Positions 21,754-30,172 of a stretch of DNA of 64,000 bases are shown here, piece by piece. The DNA comes from DATGZH01 sp035297265 (GTDB taxonomy: Bacteria; Actinomycetota; Acidimicrobiia; Acidimicrobiales; RAAP-2), in NCBI GenBank assembly GCA_035297265.1, contig DATGZH010000060.1:1-64000 (forward strand). Reading direction: 5' to 3'. Position numbers and translations under genes: made by a program. How positions within the stretch are numbered: the stretch's first letter is position 1; every line of letters begins with the position of its first letter. The notes beneath the pieces are model-generated. The model was not told the DNA's origin. It saw only the letters and a program-made list of their open reading frames with translations, and ran no database searches.

Positions 21754-22866
21754 ATGGGCCAGAAGGTCAACCCCTACGGCTTCCGGCTCGGTGTGACGAC
21801 CGACTGGAAGTCGCGCTGGTTCGAGGAGCGCCACTACCGCGACTTCGTCGTCGAGGACTGGAAGATCCGCGACTACCTGATGAGCCAGCTCGAGGCGGCC
21901 GCGGTGAGCCGCATCGAGGTGGAGCGGACCCGGGACCGCCTGCGCGTCGACATCCACACCGCCCGCCCCGGGATCGTCATCGGCCGTCGGGGCTCGGAGG
22001 CCGACCGGCTCAAGAAGAAGCTGGAGGAGATCACGGGCCTCCAGAACCGCATCCAGCTCAACATCCAAGAGATCAAGCAGCCCGAGCTCGACGCCGCCCT
22101 CATCGCCCAGGGCATCTGCGACCAGCTCGTGCGGCGCGTGGCCTTCCGCCGGGCCATGAAGCGGGCGATCCAGACGGTCCAGAAGGCCGGGGCCCAGGGC
22201 GTGCGGGTGCAGTGCTCCGGCCGTCTCGGCGGCTCGGAGATGGCCCGCAAGGAGTCCTACCGGGAGGGTCGGGTCCCGCTGCACACGCTGCGGGCCGACG
22301 TCGACTACGGCTTCCGCGAGGCCCGCACCACCTCGGGCCGAGTGGGGGTGAAGGTCTGGATCTACAAGGGCCACATCCTCCCCTACAAGGTCTCGGTCGA
22401 GGACAAGATCACCCGCGAGGCGGCCATGGCCGTCGGCGAGACGTCCGGGCAGGGCCGGCCCCGCCGCCTCATCACGGCCGGCGGGGGCCGCCGCCGGATC
22501 GACCAGGGCGAGCCCGGCGAAGCAATGGCCGAAGAGGACGAGGACCTGGCCGAGGAGGAGTACAGCCCGAACGGCGCCCCAGCGGCCGAGGTGGACATCG
22601 AGCCCGAGGCCGAGGCCGAGCCCGAGGTGGACATCGAGCCCGAGGCCGAGGCCGTGCCCGAGGTGGACACCGAGCCCGAGACCGAGGCCGAGACCGAGAC
22701 CGAGCCCGAGGCCGAGGAGGGCGCGGGGACACCGCTGACCGACCTCCTGCCCACCCCGAGCGAGCCCGACGAGCTCGAGCGCCAGCTGGCCGAGGACGAG
22801 CAGGCCGAGCGGCTGACCCGCCACGAGCACCGGGAGACCCCCCACTTCCGCAAGGAGGTGGACTGA
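21754..22866 (+). CDS. rpsC: 30S ribosomal protein S3 with repeat-bearing acidic tail
   Basis: S3 lies at the mRNA entry channel and contributes helicase activity. The core (GQKVNPYGFRLG, KH domain GRRGSEADRLKKKLEEI, C-terminal domain to ~residue 235) is normal. Beyond it are ~130 residues of Glu, Pro, Ala and Asp with three 12-residue units (EVDIEPEAEAEP type), ending in a charged segment DEQAERLTRHEHRETPHF. Total is 370 residues against ~220-280 in other actinobacteria. Confidence 0.97.
   Translation: MGQKVNPYGFRLGVTTDWKSRWFEERHYRDFVVEDWKIRDYLMSQLEAAAVSRIEVERTRDRLRVDIHTARPGIVIGRRGSEADRLKKKLEEITGLQNRIQLNIQEIKQPELDAALIAQGICDQLVRRVAFRRAMKRAIQTVQKAGAQGVRVQCSGRLGGSEMARKESYREGRVPLHTLRADVDYGFREARTTSGRVGVKVWIYKGHILPYKVSVEDKITREAAMAVGETSGQGRPRRLITAGGGRRRIDQGEPGEAMAEEDEDLAEEEYSPNGAPAAEVDIEPEAEAEPEVDIEPEAEAVPEVDTEPETEAETETEPEAEEGAGTPLTDLLPTPSEPDELERQLAEDEQAERLTRHEHRETPHFRKEVD
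22588..22695 (+). repeat. 36-bp tandem repeat in the rpsC tail
   Basis: Three 36-bp units at 22588-22623, 22624-22659 and 22660-22695 encode EVDIEPEAEAEP, EVDIEPEAEAVP and a diverged EVDTEPETEAE. The first two differ at about one base, implying recent duplication. Confidence 0.9.
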
Positions 22867-22869
22867 CCG

Positions 22870-23307
22870 GTGCTGATGCCCAAGAAGGTCCGACACCGCA
22901 AGCAGCAGCGCGGCCGCCTGACCGGCGCGGCCAAGGGCGGGACGACGGTGAACTTCGGTGACTTCGGCATCCAGGCCCTCGAACCCGGCTGGCTGACCGC
23001 CCGCCAGATCGAGGCCGCCCGTATCGCCATGACCCGCCACGTCCGACGGGGCGGCAAGGTCTGGATCCGGGTGTTCCCGGACAAGCCGGTCACCGAGAAG
23101 CCGGCCGAGACCCGCATGGGCTCGGGCAAGGGCAACCCGGAGCACTGGGTCGCCGTCGTGCGCCCGGGCCGGGTGCTGTTCGAGCTGGCCGGCGTGGACC
23201 GCCCGCTCGCCGAGGCGGCCATGGGCCGGGCCATCCAGAAGCTGCCGATGAAGGCCCGCTTCGTCGTACGCCCCGGCACCCACGGGACCCCCGAGGTGCA
23301 GGTCTGA
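22870..23307 (+). CDS. rplP: 50S ribosomal protein L16
   Basis: L16 organises the A-site region of the large subunit. The 145-residue product has MLMPKKVRHRKQQRG at the start, the FGIQALEPGWLTARQIEAAR region and RMGSGKGNPEHWVAVV. The GTG at 22870, two codons before an ATG, is chosen because most homologues begin MLMP. It is 3 nt from rpsC. Confidence 0.97.
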   Translation: MLMPKKVRHRKQQRGRLTGAAKGGTTVNFGDFGIQALEPGWLTARQIEAARIAMTRHVRRGGKVWIRVFPDKPVTEKPAETRMGSGKGNPEHWVAVVRPGRVLFELAGVDRPLAEAAMGRAIQKLPMKARFVVRPGTHGTPEVQV

Positions 23308-23714
23308 TGCCGAGTGCCGCCGCCGACCTCGTCGCCATGGGCGACGACGAGCTGGAGAGCCGGCTCGAAGAGACCCGTCGCGAGCTGTTCAACCTCCGCT
23401 TCCAGCTGGCCACGGGGCAGCTCGACAACCCCACTCGGATCAGGATCGTTCGCCGGGACGTGGCCCGCATCCTGACGGTGCTCCGCGGGCGCGAGATCTC
23501 CGAGGACGAGGCCATCACCGCGGCCGACGCCCTCGAGGAGGGCCCGATCTACGAGACCCCCGACACCCGCCGCCAGCGCCGCGAGGCGGCCAAGGCCAGC
23601 GCGGCCGACGACGAGGACGAGGTGGTGGACGAAGCCCCGGCCGACGACGAGGACGTGGCTGACGAGGACGTCGAGAACGACAAGGACGTCGAGAACGACG
23701 AGGAGGAGAGCTGA
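23307..23714 (+). CDS. rpmC: 50S ribosomal protein L29 with acidic C-terminal extension
   Basis: L29 is a two-helix protein near the tunnel exit. Residues ~1-70 match the family (LESRLEETRRELFNLRFQLATGQLDN, then RIRIVRRDVARILTVLRGRE). Residues ~75-135 are an added segment ending in ~40 residues rich in Asp and Glu (DEDEVVDEAPADDEDVADEDVEND). The family is usually 60-75 residues; this one is 135. It overlaps rplP and rpsQ by one base at each end (TGATG). Confidence 0.95.
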   Translation: MPSAAADLVAMGDDELESRLEETRRELFNLRFQLATGQLDNPTRIRIVRRDVARILTVLRGREISEDEAITAADALEEGPIYETPDTRRQRREAAKASAADDEDEVVDEAPADDEDVADEDVENDKDVENDEEES

Positions 23715-23992
23715 TGGCCGAGGACTCCGCCGTGGCGGCCCGGCCCAACCGCCGCAAGGTCCGTGAGGGCGTCGTCGTCTCCGACGCCATGAACGCCACC
23801 GTGGTCGTGGCGGTGGTCGAGCGCGTGCGCCACCCCCGCTACGGCAAGACCGTCCAGCGGACCAAGCGCCTCTACGTCCACGACGCCGAGAACACCGCCC
23901 GGGTCGGTGACCGGGTCCGGGTCGTCGAGACGCGGCCGCTCTCCAAGCTCAAGCGCTGGCGGCTGGCCCAGGTCACGGAGCGGGCCCGATGA
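23714..23992 (+). CDS. rpsQ: 30S ribosomal protein S17
   Basis: S17 is a primary 16S rRNA-binding protein with an OB fold. The 92-residue product has KVREGVVVSDAMNATVVV and the RTKRLYVHDAENTARVGDRV strand-loop, ending KWRLAQV-like. Start ATG 23714 overlaps the rpmC stop, and its end overlaps rplN by 4 bases. Confidence 0.97.
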   Translation: MAEDSAVAARPNRRKVREGVVVSDAMNATVVVAVVERVRHPRYGKTVQRTKRLYVHDAENTARVGDRVRVVETRPLSKLKRWRLAQVTERAR

Positions 23993-24357
23993 TCCAGCAG
24001 GAGTCCCGTCTCCGGGTGGCCGACAACTCGGGGGCCCGCGAGGTGCTGTGCATCCGGGTCCTCGGCGGGTCGCACCGCCGCTACGCCAGCATTGGCGACG
24101 TCTTCGTGGCGACCGTGAAGGACGCCCTCCCGGGCGCGGCCGTGAAGAAGGGCGAAGTAGTTCGTTGTGTCGTGGTCCGGACGAAGAAGGAGAAGCGCCG
24201 CCCCGACGGGAGCTACATCCGCTTCGACGAGAACGCCGCGGTCCTCATCAACGAGCAGCAGCAGCCCCGGGGCACACGCATCTTCGGCCCGGTGGGGCGG
24301 GAGCTGCGGGACAAGAAGTTCATGCGCATCGTCTCGTTGGCCCCGGAGGTCTTGTGA
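23989..24357 (+). CDS. rplN: 50S ribosomal protein L14
   Basis: L14 forms an intersubunit bridge and binds the silencing factor RsfS. The 122-residue product starts MIQQESRLRVADNSGAREV and has the family motif near RPDGSYIRFDENAAVLI, ending FMRIVSLAPEVL. Normal length. ATG overlaps the rpsQ stop (ATGA) and its own stop overlaps the rplX start. Confidence 0.98.
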   Translation: MIQQESRLRVADNSGAREVLCIRVLGGSHRRYASIGDVFVATVKDALPGAAVKKGEVVRCVVVRTKKEKRRPDGSYIRFDENAAVLINEQQQPRGTRIFGPVGRELRDKKFMRIVSLAPEVL

Positions 24358-24665
24358 TGCGGATCAAGAAGGGCGATCGGGTGGTCATCCGGTCCGGCAA
24401 GTACCGGGGCCAGCGCTCCGAGGTCGTCCGGGTCTTCCCGAAGGAGGGACGCCTCGTGGTCGAGGGTGTGAACGTGGCCAAGCGCCACGCCAAACCCACT
24501 CGCGCCACGATGCAGGGCGGCGTGATCGACAAGTTCATGCCCCTGCCGGCCTCGGCCGTCTCCCTCTGGTGCTCGGGACACAACGGGGCCGCCCGGGTGG
24601 GCGTCCACTTCGACGACCAGGGCCGCAAGGTCCGCGTCTGCCGCCAGTGCGGGACTGAGCTGTGA
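24357..24665 (+). CDS. rplX: 50S ribosomal protein L24
   Basis: L24 initiates 50S assembly. The 102-residue product has the KOW motif KKGDRVVIRSGKYRGQRSEV and GVNVAKRHAKPT. Its C-terminus carries CSGH and CRQCG, four potential zinc ligands. ATG 24357 overlaps the rplN stop; the end overlaps rplE by four bases. Confidence 0.96.
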   Translation: MRIKKGDRVVIRSGKYRGQRSEVVRVFPKEGRLVVEGVNVAKRHAKPTRATMQGGVIDKFMPLPASAVSLWCSGHNGAARVGVHFDDQGRKVRVCRQCGTEL

Positions 24666-25237
24666 GCACGACCATCGCTCCCCCGACGCGCCCGCGCCTG
24701 AAGGAGCGCTACGTGGCCGAGCTCCGGGCCCGCTTGCAGCAGGAGCTGGGGCTGGCCAACGTGATGGAGGTCCCGCGCCTCGAGAAGATCGTGATCAACA
24801 CGGGCGTGGGCAAGGCCACCCAGCAGCAGTCGCTCATCGAAGGTGCCCAGCGGGACCTTGAGGTGATCGCGGGTCAGAAGCCCGTCGTCACCCGGGCCAA
24901 GCGTTCCATCGCCCAGTTCAAGTTGCGTGAGGGGAACGCCATTGGGGTGAAGGTCACGCTGCGGGGCGACCGGGCCTGGGAGTTCCTGGACCGGCTCATC
25001 AGCCTGGCCATCCCCCGGATCCGCGACTTCCGGGGCCTGCCACCCCGGTCCTTCGACGGCCGAGGCAACTACACGTTCGGCGTGACTGAGCAGCTGATCT
25101 TTCCCGAAGTGGACTACGACCGCATCGACACCGTCCGGGGCATGGACATCACGATCGTGACCACTGCCCGCACCGACGACGAGGGCCGGGCGTTCCTGAG
25201 CGCTTTCGGCTTCCCGTTCCGACAGGAGACTAGATAG
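24662..25237 (+). CDS. rplE: 50S ribosomal protein L5
   Basis: L5 binds 5S rRNA and contacts P-site tRNA. The 191-residue product has NVMEVPRLEKIVINTGVG, then KPVVTRAKRSIAQFKLREG and RGMDITIVTTARTDDEGRAFL. GTG 24662 overlaps the rplX stop as GTGA. No odd features. Confidence 0.97.
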   Translation: MSTTIAPPTRPRLKERYVAELRARLQQELGLANVMEVPRLEKIVINTGVGKATQQQSLIEGAQRDLEVIAGQKPVVTRAKRSIAQFKLREGNAIGVKVTLRGDRAWEFLDRLISLAIPRIRDFRGLPPRSFDGRGNYTFGVTEQLIFPEVDYDRIDTVRGMDITIVTTARTDDEGRAFLSAFGFPFRQETR

Positions 25238-25242
25238 CCACC

Positions 25243-25428
25243 ATGGCGAAGAAGGCACTGATCCAGAAGCAGCAGCGGACCCCGAAGTTCAAGGTCCGGG
25301 CCTACACCCGTTGCCAGCGCTGCGGGCGGCCCAAGGCCGTCTACCGCAAGTTCGGGCTCTGCCGCATCTGTCTCCGCACGATGGTGCACGCCGGGGAGGT
25401 GCCCGGCGTGACCAAGGCGAGCTGGTGA
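25243..25428 (+). CDS. rpsN: 30S ribosomal protein S14, zinc type
   Basis: S14 assembles late into the 30S head. This is the short, 61-residue form with a full zinc site, CQRCGR (C24, C27) and CRICLR (C40, C43). Many actinobacteria also have a zinc-free paralogue elsewhere; none is in this window. ATG 25243 lies 5 nt after rplE. Confidence 0.97.
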   Translation: MAKKALIQKQQRTPKFKVRAYTRCQRCGRPKAVYRKFGLCRICLRTMVHAGEVPGVTKASW

Positions 25429-25441
25429 GGGGGGGACGGCT

Positions 25442-25846
25442 ATGACCATGACCGACCCCATCGCCGACATGCTGACGCGGATCCGCAACGCCAACTCGGC
25501 CCAGTTCGACACGGTGAAGATGCCGGGTTCGAAGCTGAAGGAGGCGTTGGCCGCCATCTTGGAGCGCGAGGGCTACATCGCCGGCTACCACGTGGAGCAG
25601 GACCCGAACCGGCCCGGCTCCACGCTCGAGATCACGATGAAGTATGCGGTCGACCGGACGAGGACGATCGCCGGCATCCGCCGGGTCAGCAAGCCGGGGC
25701 TCCGCATCTACGCCCGGGCCGACAAGATTCCCCGCGTCCTCGGCGGCATCGGCGTGGCCGTGGTCTCGACGAGCCACGGCCTCATGACCGACCGCGAGGC
25801 GAGGAAGCGCCGCCTCGGCGGGGAGGTGCTCTGTTATGTCTGGTGA
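25442..25846 (+). CDS. rpsH: 30S ribosomal protein S8
   Basis: S8 binds the central domain of 16S rRNA and in E. coli represses the spc operon. The 134-residue product begins MTMTDPIADMLTRIRNAN and carries the C-terminal signature STSHGLMTDREARKRRLGGEVLCYVW. The first of two close ATGs is used, which follows GAGGGGGGGACGG. Confidence 0.97.
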   Translation: MTMTDPIADMLTRIRNANSAQFDTVKMPGSKLKEALAAILEREGYIAGYHVEQDPNRPGSTLEITMKYAVDRTRTIAGIRRVSKPGLRIYARADKIPRVLGGIGVAVVSTSHGLMTDREARKRRLGGEVLCYVW

Positions 25847-25885
25847 ACCGACGGCTCGGGCGCCGCGACAGAGGGACGACGCCTG

Positions 25886-26425
25886 ATGTCACGAGTCGGA
25901 CGCAACCCGATCACCGTGCCCTCCGGGGTGAAGGTGGAGCTGGCCGGGGACCAGGTCTCCGTGACCGGGCCCCAGGGCACCTTGGCGCGCTCGTTGCCCC
26001 GCGGCATCACCGTGCGGGCCGAGGGTGACGTGCTCGTGGTCGAGCGGCCGGACGACGAGCGCCAGCACCGGGCCCTCCACGGCCTCACCCGATCCCTCGT
26101 GGCCAACATGGTCCAGGGCGTGACCCAGGGCTTCTCGAAGGAGCTCGAGATCGTGGGCGTCGGCTACCGGGCCACCGCCCAGGGTCCGGACGCCATCGAG
26201 CTGGCCCTCGGCTTCTCGCACCCGGTACGGGTGGACGCCCCCGACGGCATCAGCTTCGAGGTGCCCACCCCGACCCGCATCGTGGTGAAGGGCATCGACA
26301 AGGAGAAGGTGGGCCAGGTGGCCGCGGACATCCGCAAGGTGCGCAAGCCCGAGCCCTACAAGGGCAAGGGCGTCCGCTACGCCGGCGAGCGGGTGCTGCG
26401 CAAGGCCGGAAAGGCGGCGAAGTGA
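25886..26425 (+). CDS. rplF: 50S ribosomal protein L6
   Basis: L6 lies near the sarcin-ricin loop. The 179-residue product has two similar domains and the closing signature PEPYKGKGVRYAGERVLRKAGK. The start MSRVGRNPITVPSGV is standard. It follows rpsH after 39 nt and overlaps rplR by four bases (GTGA). Confidence 0.98.
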   Translation: MSRVGRNPITVPSGVKVELAGDQVSVTGPQGTLARSLPRGITVRAEGDVLVVERPDDERQHRALHGLTRSLVANMVQGVTQGFSKELEIVGVGYRATAQGPDAIELALGFSHPVRVDAPDGISFEVPTPTRIVVKGIDKEKVGQVAADIRKVRKPEPYKGKGVRYAGERVLRKAGKAAK

Positions 26426-26793
26426 CGACGACGAGCTCGACGAGGAGGCTGCGCATCCGCCGCCACGAGCGGCTGCGGCACAAGGTGGTTGGCACCGCCG
26501 AGCGGCCGCGCTTGGCCGTCAGCCGTTCGCATCGCAACATCTCGGCCCAGGTCATCGACGACTCGGTCGGCCGGACGCTGGCCGCCGCCTCGACCACGGA
26601 GGCCGAGGTGCGGGCCAACCTCGGGGCCGGTGCGGGTAACGTGACCGGTGCCGAAGCGGTGGGTCGCCTCCTCGCCACGAGGGCCAAGGGCGCCGGCATC
26701 ACCAAGGTGGTGTTCGACCGCGGCGGCTTCGCCTACCACGGCCGGGTGGCCGCGCTCGCCGACGCCGCCCGCCGCGAGGGACTGGAGTTCTGA
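26422..26793 (+). CDS. rplR: 50S ribosomal protein L18
   Basis: L18 binds 5S rRNA with L5. The 123-residue product has RRHERLRHKVVGTAERPRLAV, then SHRNISAQVIDD and the C-terminal VVFDRGGFAYHGRVAALADAAR. GTG 26422 overlaps the rplF stop. Confidence 0.97.
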   Translation: MTTTSSTRRLRIRRHERLRHKVVGTAERPRLAVSRSHRNISAQVIDDSVGRTLAAASTTEAEVRANLGAGAGNVTGAEAVGRLLATRAKGAGITKVVFDRGGFAYHGRVAALADAARREGLEF

Positions 26794-26797
26794 GGCC

Positions 26798-27346
26798 ATG
26801 AACGAAGCGCAGTACGAGGAACGGACCATCCGGGTCAACCGGGTCGCCAAGGTCGTGAAGGGCGGCCGTCGGTTCTCCTTCGCCGCCCTCGTGGTCGTGG
26901 GCGACGGCAACGGCCACGTGGGCCTGGGCTACGGCAAGGCCAAGGAGGCCGGCCTGGCCGTCCAGAAGGGCATCGAGGAGGCGAGGAAGAACGTCTTCGA
27001 GGTGGCCCTGGCCGGCACCACCATCACCCACTTCGTGATCGGCGAGAGCGGCGCCGGCCGGGTGTTGCTCAAGCCGGCGGCCCCGGGCACCGGCGTCATC
27101 GCCGGTGGCGCGGCCCGCCACATCCTGGAGATGGCCGGCATCCGCGACATCCTGGCCAAGTCACTCGGCTCGTCGAACGGGATCAACGTGGCCCACGCCA
27201 CGATCGCCGGCCTGAAGTCGCTGCGCACCCCGGACCAGGTCGCCGCGCTGCGGGGCAAGCAGCCCGACGAGGTGGCGTCGGCGGGCATGCTCCGGGCGTA
27301 CCGCGAGCGGCGCCGGGAGACGAGCCTCTACACGGAGGTGGTCTGA
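26798..27346 (+). CDS. rpsE: 30S ribosomal protein S5
   Basis: S5 works with S4 and S12 in decoding accuracy. The 182-residue product shows the N-terminal dsRNA-binding fold VNRVAKVVKGGRRFSFAALV and the C-terminal GAARHILEMAGIRDILAKSLGS. The ATG 4 nt after rplR is used; an upstream open frame overlaps rplR and is not needed. Confidence 0.97.
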   Translation: MNEAQYEERTIRVNRVAKVVKGGRRFSFAALVVVGDGNGHVGLGYGKAKEAGLAVQKGIEEARKNVFEVALAGTTITHFVIGESGAGRVLLKPAAPGTGVIAGGAARHILEMAGIRDILAKSLGSSNGINVAHATIAGLKSLRTPDQVAALRGKQPDEVASAGMLRAYRERRRETSLYTEVV

Positions 27347-27347
27347 G

Positions 27348-27590
27348 ATGGCCGACGAACCGGCCGCCAAGCCCACCCGGGCACGGGGGAAGAAGGAGGC
27401 CGTCCCTTCGGTCCTCCGGGTGACCCAGGTCCGCTCGGCCATCGGCACGAAGCCGAAGCACCGGGGGACCCTGCGGGCCCTCGGTCTCCGGGGGATCGGG
27501 AAGACCAACGACCTCCCGGACCGCCCCGAGATCCGCGGCATGATCGCCCGGGTGCCGCACCTCGTCGAGGTGCAGGAGGTGACGCCGTGA
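27348..27590 (+). CDS. rpmD: 50S ribosomal protein L30
   Basis: L30 is a small protein of the large subunit. The core (LRVTQVRSAIGTKPKHRGTLRALGLRGIGKT, then MIARVPHLVEVQEV) spans residues ~22-80. A ~20-residue basic, Lys/Pro/Ala-rich extension precedes it, giving 80 residues against the usual 60. The ATG is one base after the rpsE stop. Confidence 0.96.
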   Translation: MADEPAAKPTRARGKKEAVPSVLRVTQVRSAIGTKPKHRGTLRALGLRGIGKTNDLPDRPEIRGMIARVPHLVEVQEVTP

Positions 27591-28075
27591 GGCTCCACGA
27601 ACTCAGCTCCCCGAAGGGCGCCAGCAAGGCGCGCCGCCGGGTGGGCCGGGGCACCGCCGGCAAAGGCGGCAAGACCGCCGGCCGCGGGACGAAGGGCCAG
27701 CACGCCCGGGGCCAGGTGCCCGTGGGCTTCGAGGGCGGCCAGCTCCCCCTCATGCAACGGATCCCCAAGCTCAGGGGGTTCAAGAACCCCTTCCGGGTGG
27801 CCTACACCCCGGTCAACGTCGACGCCCTCGTGGCGCTGCCCACCGACGAGATCACGCCCGAGGTCCTCGTGGCCGCCGGCCTCGCCCGCCCGAAGGCCCT
27901 GGTCAAGGTGCTGGGGCGGGGCGAGGTGACCCGGGCGTTGCAGGTCTCGGCCCACGCCTTCTCGGCCTCGGCCGAGGCGGCGATCACGGGGGCGGGCGGT
28001 AGTGTCGTGCGGGTGCCCCTGCCCTTCGGCCACGGTCGGCCGCCGGCCCGGGGCAACGCCCTCACCAACCGCTAG
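27587..28075 (+). CDS. rplO: 50S ribosomal protein L15
   Basis: L15 is a late assembly protein threaded into 23S rRNA. The 162-residue product has the Gly-rich basic N-terminus (RVGRGTAGKGGKTAGRGTKGQ) followed by GFEGGQLPLMQRIPKLRGF, and the C-terminal domain is somewhat longer than usual. GTG 27587 overlaps the rpmD stop. Confidence 0.97.
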   Translation: MRLHELSSPKGASKARRRVGRGTAGKGGKTAGRGTKGQHARGQVPVGFEGGQLPLMQRIPKLRGFKNPFRVAYTPVNVDALVALPTDEITPEVLVAAGLARPKALVKVLGRGEVTRALQVSAHAFSASAEAAITGAGGSVVRVPLPFGHGRPPARGNALTNR

Positions 28076-28116
28076 CCGGGCCGAGCCGGCGACCCCGCCG
28101 AGGACGGACACGAACG

Positions 28117-29403
28117 ATGCTCTCGAGGCTGGGCAACATCTTCCGGGTACCCGACCTTCGCAACAAGGTCACGTTCACCCTCTTCGTCATCGCCCTCTAC
28201 CAGCTCGGCGCGAACATCCCGATCCCCGGGGTGAGCTTCGCCGCCATCCAGAGCCTCCAGTCGAAGGCCAGCGCCTCGGGCGTGCTCGGCTTCCTCAACC
28301 TCTTCTCCGGCGGCGCGCTCGTCCGCCTGGCCCTCTTCGGCCTGGGCGTCATGCCGTACATCACGAGCTCGATCATCATCCAGCTCCTCACGACGGTGAT
28401 CCCGAAGCTCGAGGAGTGGCGGGACCAGGGGGCGGTCGGCCAGAAGAAGATCACCCAGACGACCCGGTACCTCACCATCGCCCTCGCCCTCATGCAGTCG
28501 ACGGGTCTCGTCTACGCCTTCCACGGCCACGACCAGGCCCTCCTCGGGGTGAGCATCGACCTCATCCCCAAGTTCTCGATCGCGCTCGCCGCCCTCATGG
28601 TCCTCTGTCTCACCGCCGGCACGGCCCTCGTCATGTGGCTGGCCGAGCTGATAACTCAGCGGGGGATCGGTCAGGGAATGTCGATCCTCATCTTCGCCAA
28701 CGTGGTGGCGGCCATCCCCTCGGGCGGGAAGGCCGTCCTCGAGGAGGGCGGCCGGCTCAAGTTCTCGGTGATCCTGGCCGTGTCGATCCTCCTCCTGATC
28801 TTCATCGTCTTCATGGACCAGGGGCAGCGCCGGATCCCCGTGACGTTCGCCAAGCGGATGGTGGGCCGGCGCGAGAGTCTCGGGGCGAGCACCTACATCC
28901 CGCTCAAGGTCAACCAGTCCGGCGTGATCCCGATCATCTTCGCCAGCTCGGTGCTCTACATACCGGTGCTCCTGAGCAACGTCATCCCGTGGCATTCGTT
29001 CCAGGAGTTCGTGAAGAACAACCTCACGCCCACGTCGAGCTGGTACATCACCTTCTACTTCCTCCTGATCGTGGCCTTCACCTTCTTCTACGTCTACGTG
29101 GCGTTTGACCCCCACCAGCAGGCGGACATCATCCGCAAGCAGGGCGGCTTCGTGCCCGGCATCCGGCCGGGACCAGCCACCGAGCGCTACTTCGCACACA
29201 TCCTGTCCCGCATCACCGTCGTCGGCGCCCTGTTCCTGGCGTCGGTGGCGGTCATCCCGTCGATCCTGTTCGCGGTGTGGAACATCAACCGCTTCCCCTT
29301 CTACGGGACGACGCTCCTCATCTCGGTCGGTGTGGCGCTCGAGACCATGCGCCAGATCGACAGCCAGTTGATGATGCGGAACTACGAGGGATTCCTGAAG
29401 TAG
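28117..29403 (+). CDS. secY: protein translocase subunit SecY
   Basis: SecY is the channel of the Sec translocon. The 428-residue product shows ten hydrophobic spans, a plug region after the first, and conserved stretches PYITSSIIIQLL and GQGMSILIFANV, plus the cytosolic C5 loop with QGGFVPGIRPG. ATG 28117 follows GAGGACGGACACGA. adk starts 7 nt after its stop, the classic secY-adk-map order. Confidence 0.98.
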   Translation: MLSRLGNIFRVPDLRNKVTFTLFVIALYQLGANIPIPGVSFAAIQSLQSKASASGVLGFLNLFSGGALVRLALFGLGVMPYITSSIIIQLLTTVIPKLEEWRDQGAVGQKKITQTTRYLTIALALMQSTGLVYAFHGHDQALLGVSIDLIPKFSIALAALMVLCLTAGTALVMWLAELITQRGIGQGMSILIFANVVAAIPSGGKAVLEEGGRLKFSVILAVSILLLIFIVFMDQGQRRIPVTFAKRMVGRRESLGASTYIPLKVNQSGVIPIIFASSVLYIPVLLSNVIPWHSFQEFVKNNLTPTSSWYITFYFLLIVAFTFFYVYVAFDPHQQADIIRKQGGFVPGIRPGPATERYFAHILSRITVVGALFLASVAVIPSILFAVWNINRFPFYGTTLLISVGVALETMRQIDSQLMMRNYEGFLK

Positions 29404-29410
29404 GGAGCGG

Positions 29411-30106
29411 GTGGTACCCGGGGTCAGGCTCGTGGTCCTCGGCAAGCAGGGGGCCGGCAAAGGTACACAGTGTGTGCGCCTGTCGCACCACTACGTGGTG
29501 CCCCACGTCTCGACCGGCGACATGCTCCGGGCCGCGGTCAAGCTCGGCACGCCGCTCGGCCTGCGGGCCCAGGAGTTCATGGACCGGGGCGACCTCCTCT
29601 CGGACGGCCTCATCATGGAGATGGTGGGCGAGCGGCTCTCGGAGAGCGACACCCGGGCCCGGGGTTTCATCCTCGACGGCTGCCCACGCACGACCGCCCA
29701 GGCCGAGCAGCTCGAAGAGCTGCTGCACCCCGACCGCCTCGACCTCGTGGTCGACCTCGAGGTGCCGACGGCCCTCGCCATGCGCCGCCTGGCCTCGCGC
29801 CGGGTCTGCATAGACTGCGGCGAGAACTACTCGGTCTCCAACCCGCCGACGGTCAACTGGACCTGCGACATCTGCGGCGGTGAGGTGGTCCAGCGGGCCG
29901 ACGACACCGAGGCGGCCATCCTCCACCGCCTCGACCTCTACGAGCGTCAGACCGCGCCGCTCATCGCCTGGTACGAGAAGAAGGGCCAGCTCACCCGGAT
30001 CAACGGGGCCGGGTCGGCCGTCGTGGTCGAGCGGCGGGCGGTGCGGGTCGTCGAGGAGGCCCGCCAACGGCGCCACCCGAGTGGCGACCTCTGGGACCAC
30101 CGGTGA
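29411..30106 (+). CDS. adk: adenylate kinase, zinc-bearing long form
   Basis: This enzyme interconverts ATP, AMP and ADP. The P-loop is GKQGAGKGTQ (residues 11-20), with Lys-Gln where GPPGAGKGTQ is common. The lid carries a zinc site, C133-x2-C136 and C152-x2-C155, and the AMP site has DGCPRTTAQAEQL. Length is 231 residues, slightly longer than the 215-220 typical. GTG 29411 is used because no later start would keep the first strand. Confidence 0.95.
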   Translation: MVPGVRLVVLGKQGAGKGTQCVRLSHHYVVPHVSTGDMLRAAVKLGTPLGLRAQEFMDRGDLLSDGLIMEMVGERLSESDTRARGFILDGCPRTTAQAEQLEELLHPDRLDLVVDLEVPTALAMRRLASRRVCIDCGENYSVSNPPTVNWTCDICGGEVVQRADDTEAAILHRLDLYERQTAPLIAWYEKKGQLTRINGAGSAVVVERRAVRVVEEARQRRHPSGDLWDHR

Positions 30107-30130
30107 CGGGGCACGGCCGAGGAGCCGCCG

Positions 30131-30172
30131 ATGAGAGGGAACCCATGAGCAGGAACCCATGAGGAGGAACAA
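30131..30172 (+). repeat. three 14-bp tandem copies spanning the map start
   Basis: Three units lie head to tail: ATGAGAGGGAACCC, ATGAGCAGGAACCC and ATGAGGAGGAACAA. Each begins with an ATG. The first two open five-codon frames (MRGNP and MSRNP) whose TGA overlaps the next unit's ATG; the third ATG is the map start. Each unit also holds a GAGG/AGGA-like ribosome binding core. Confidence 0.9.
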
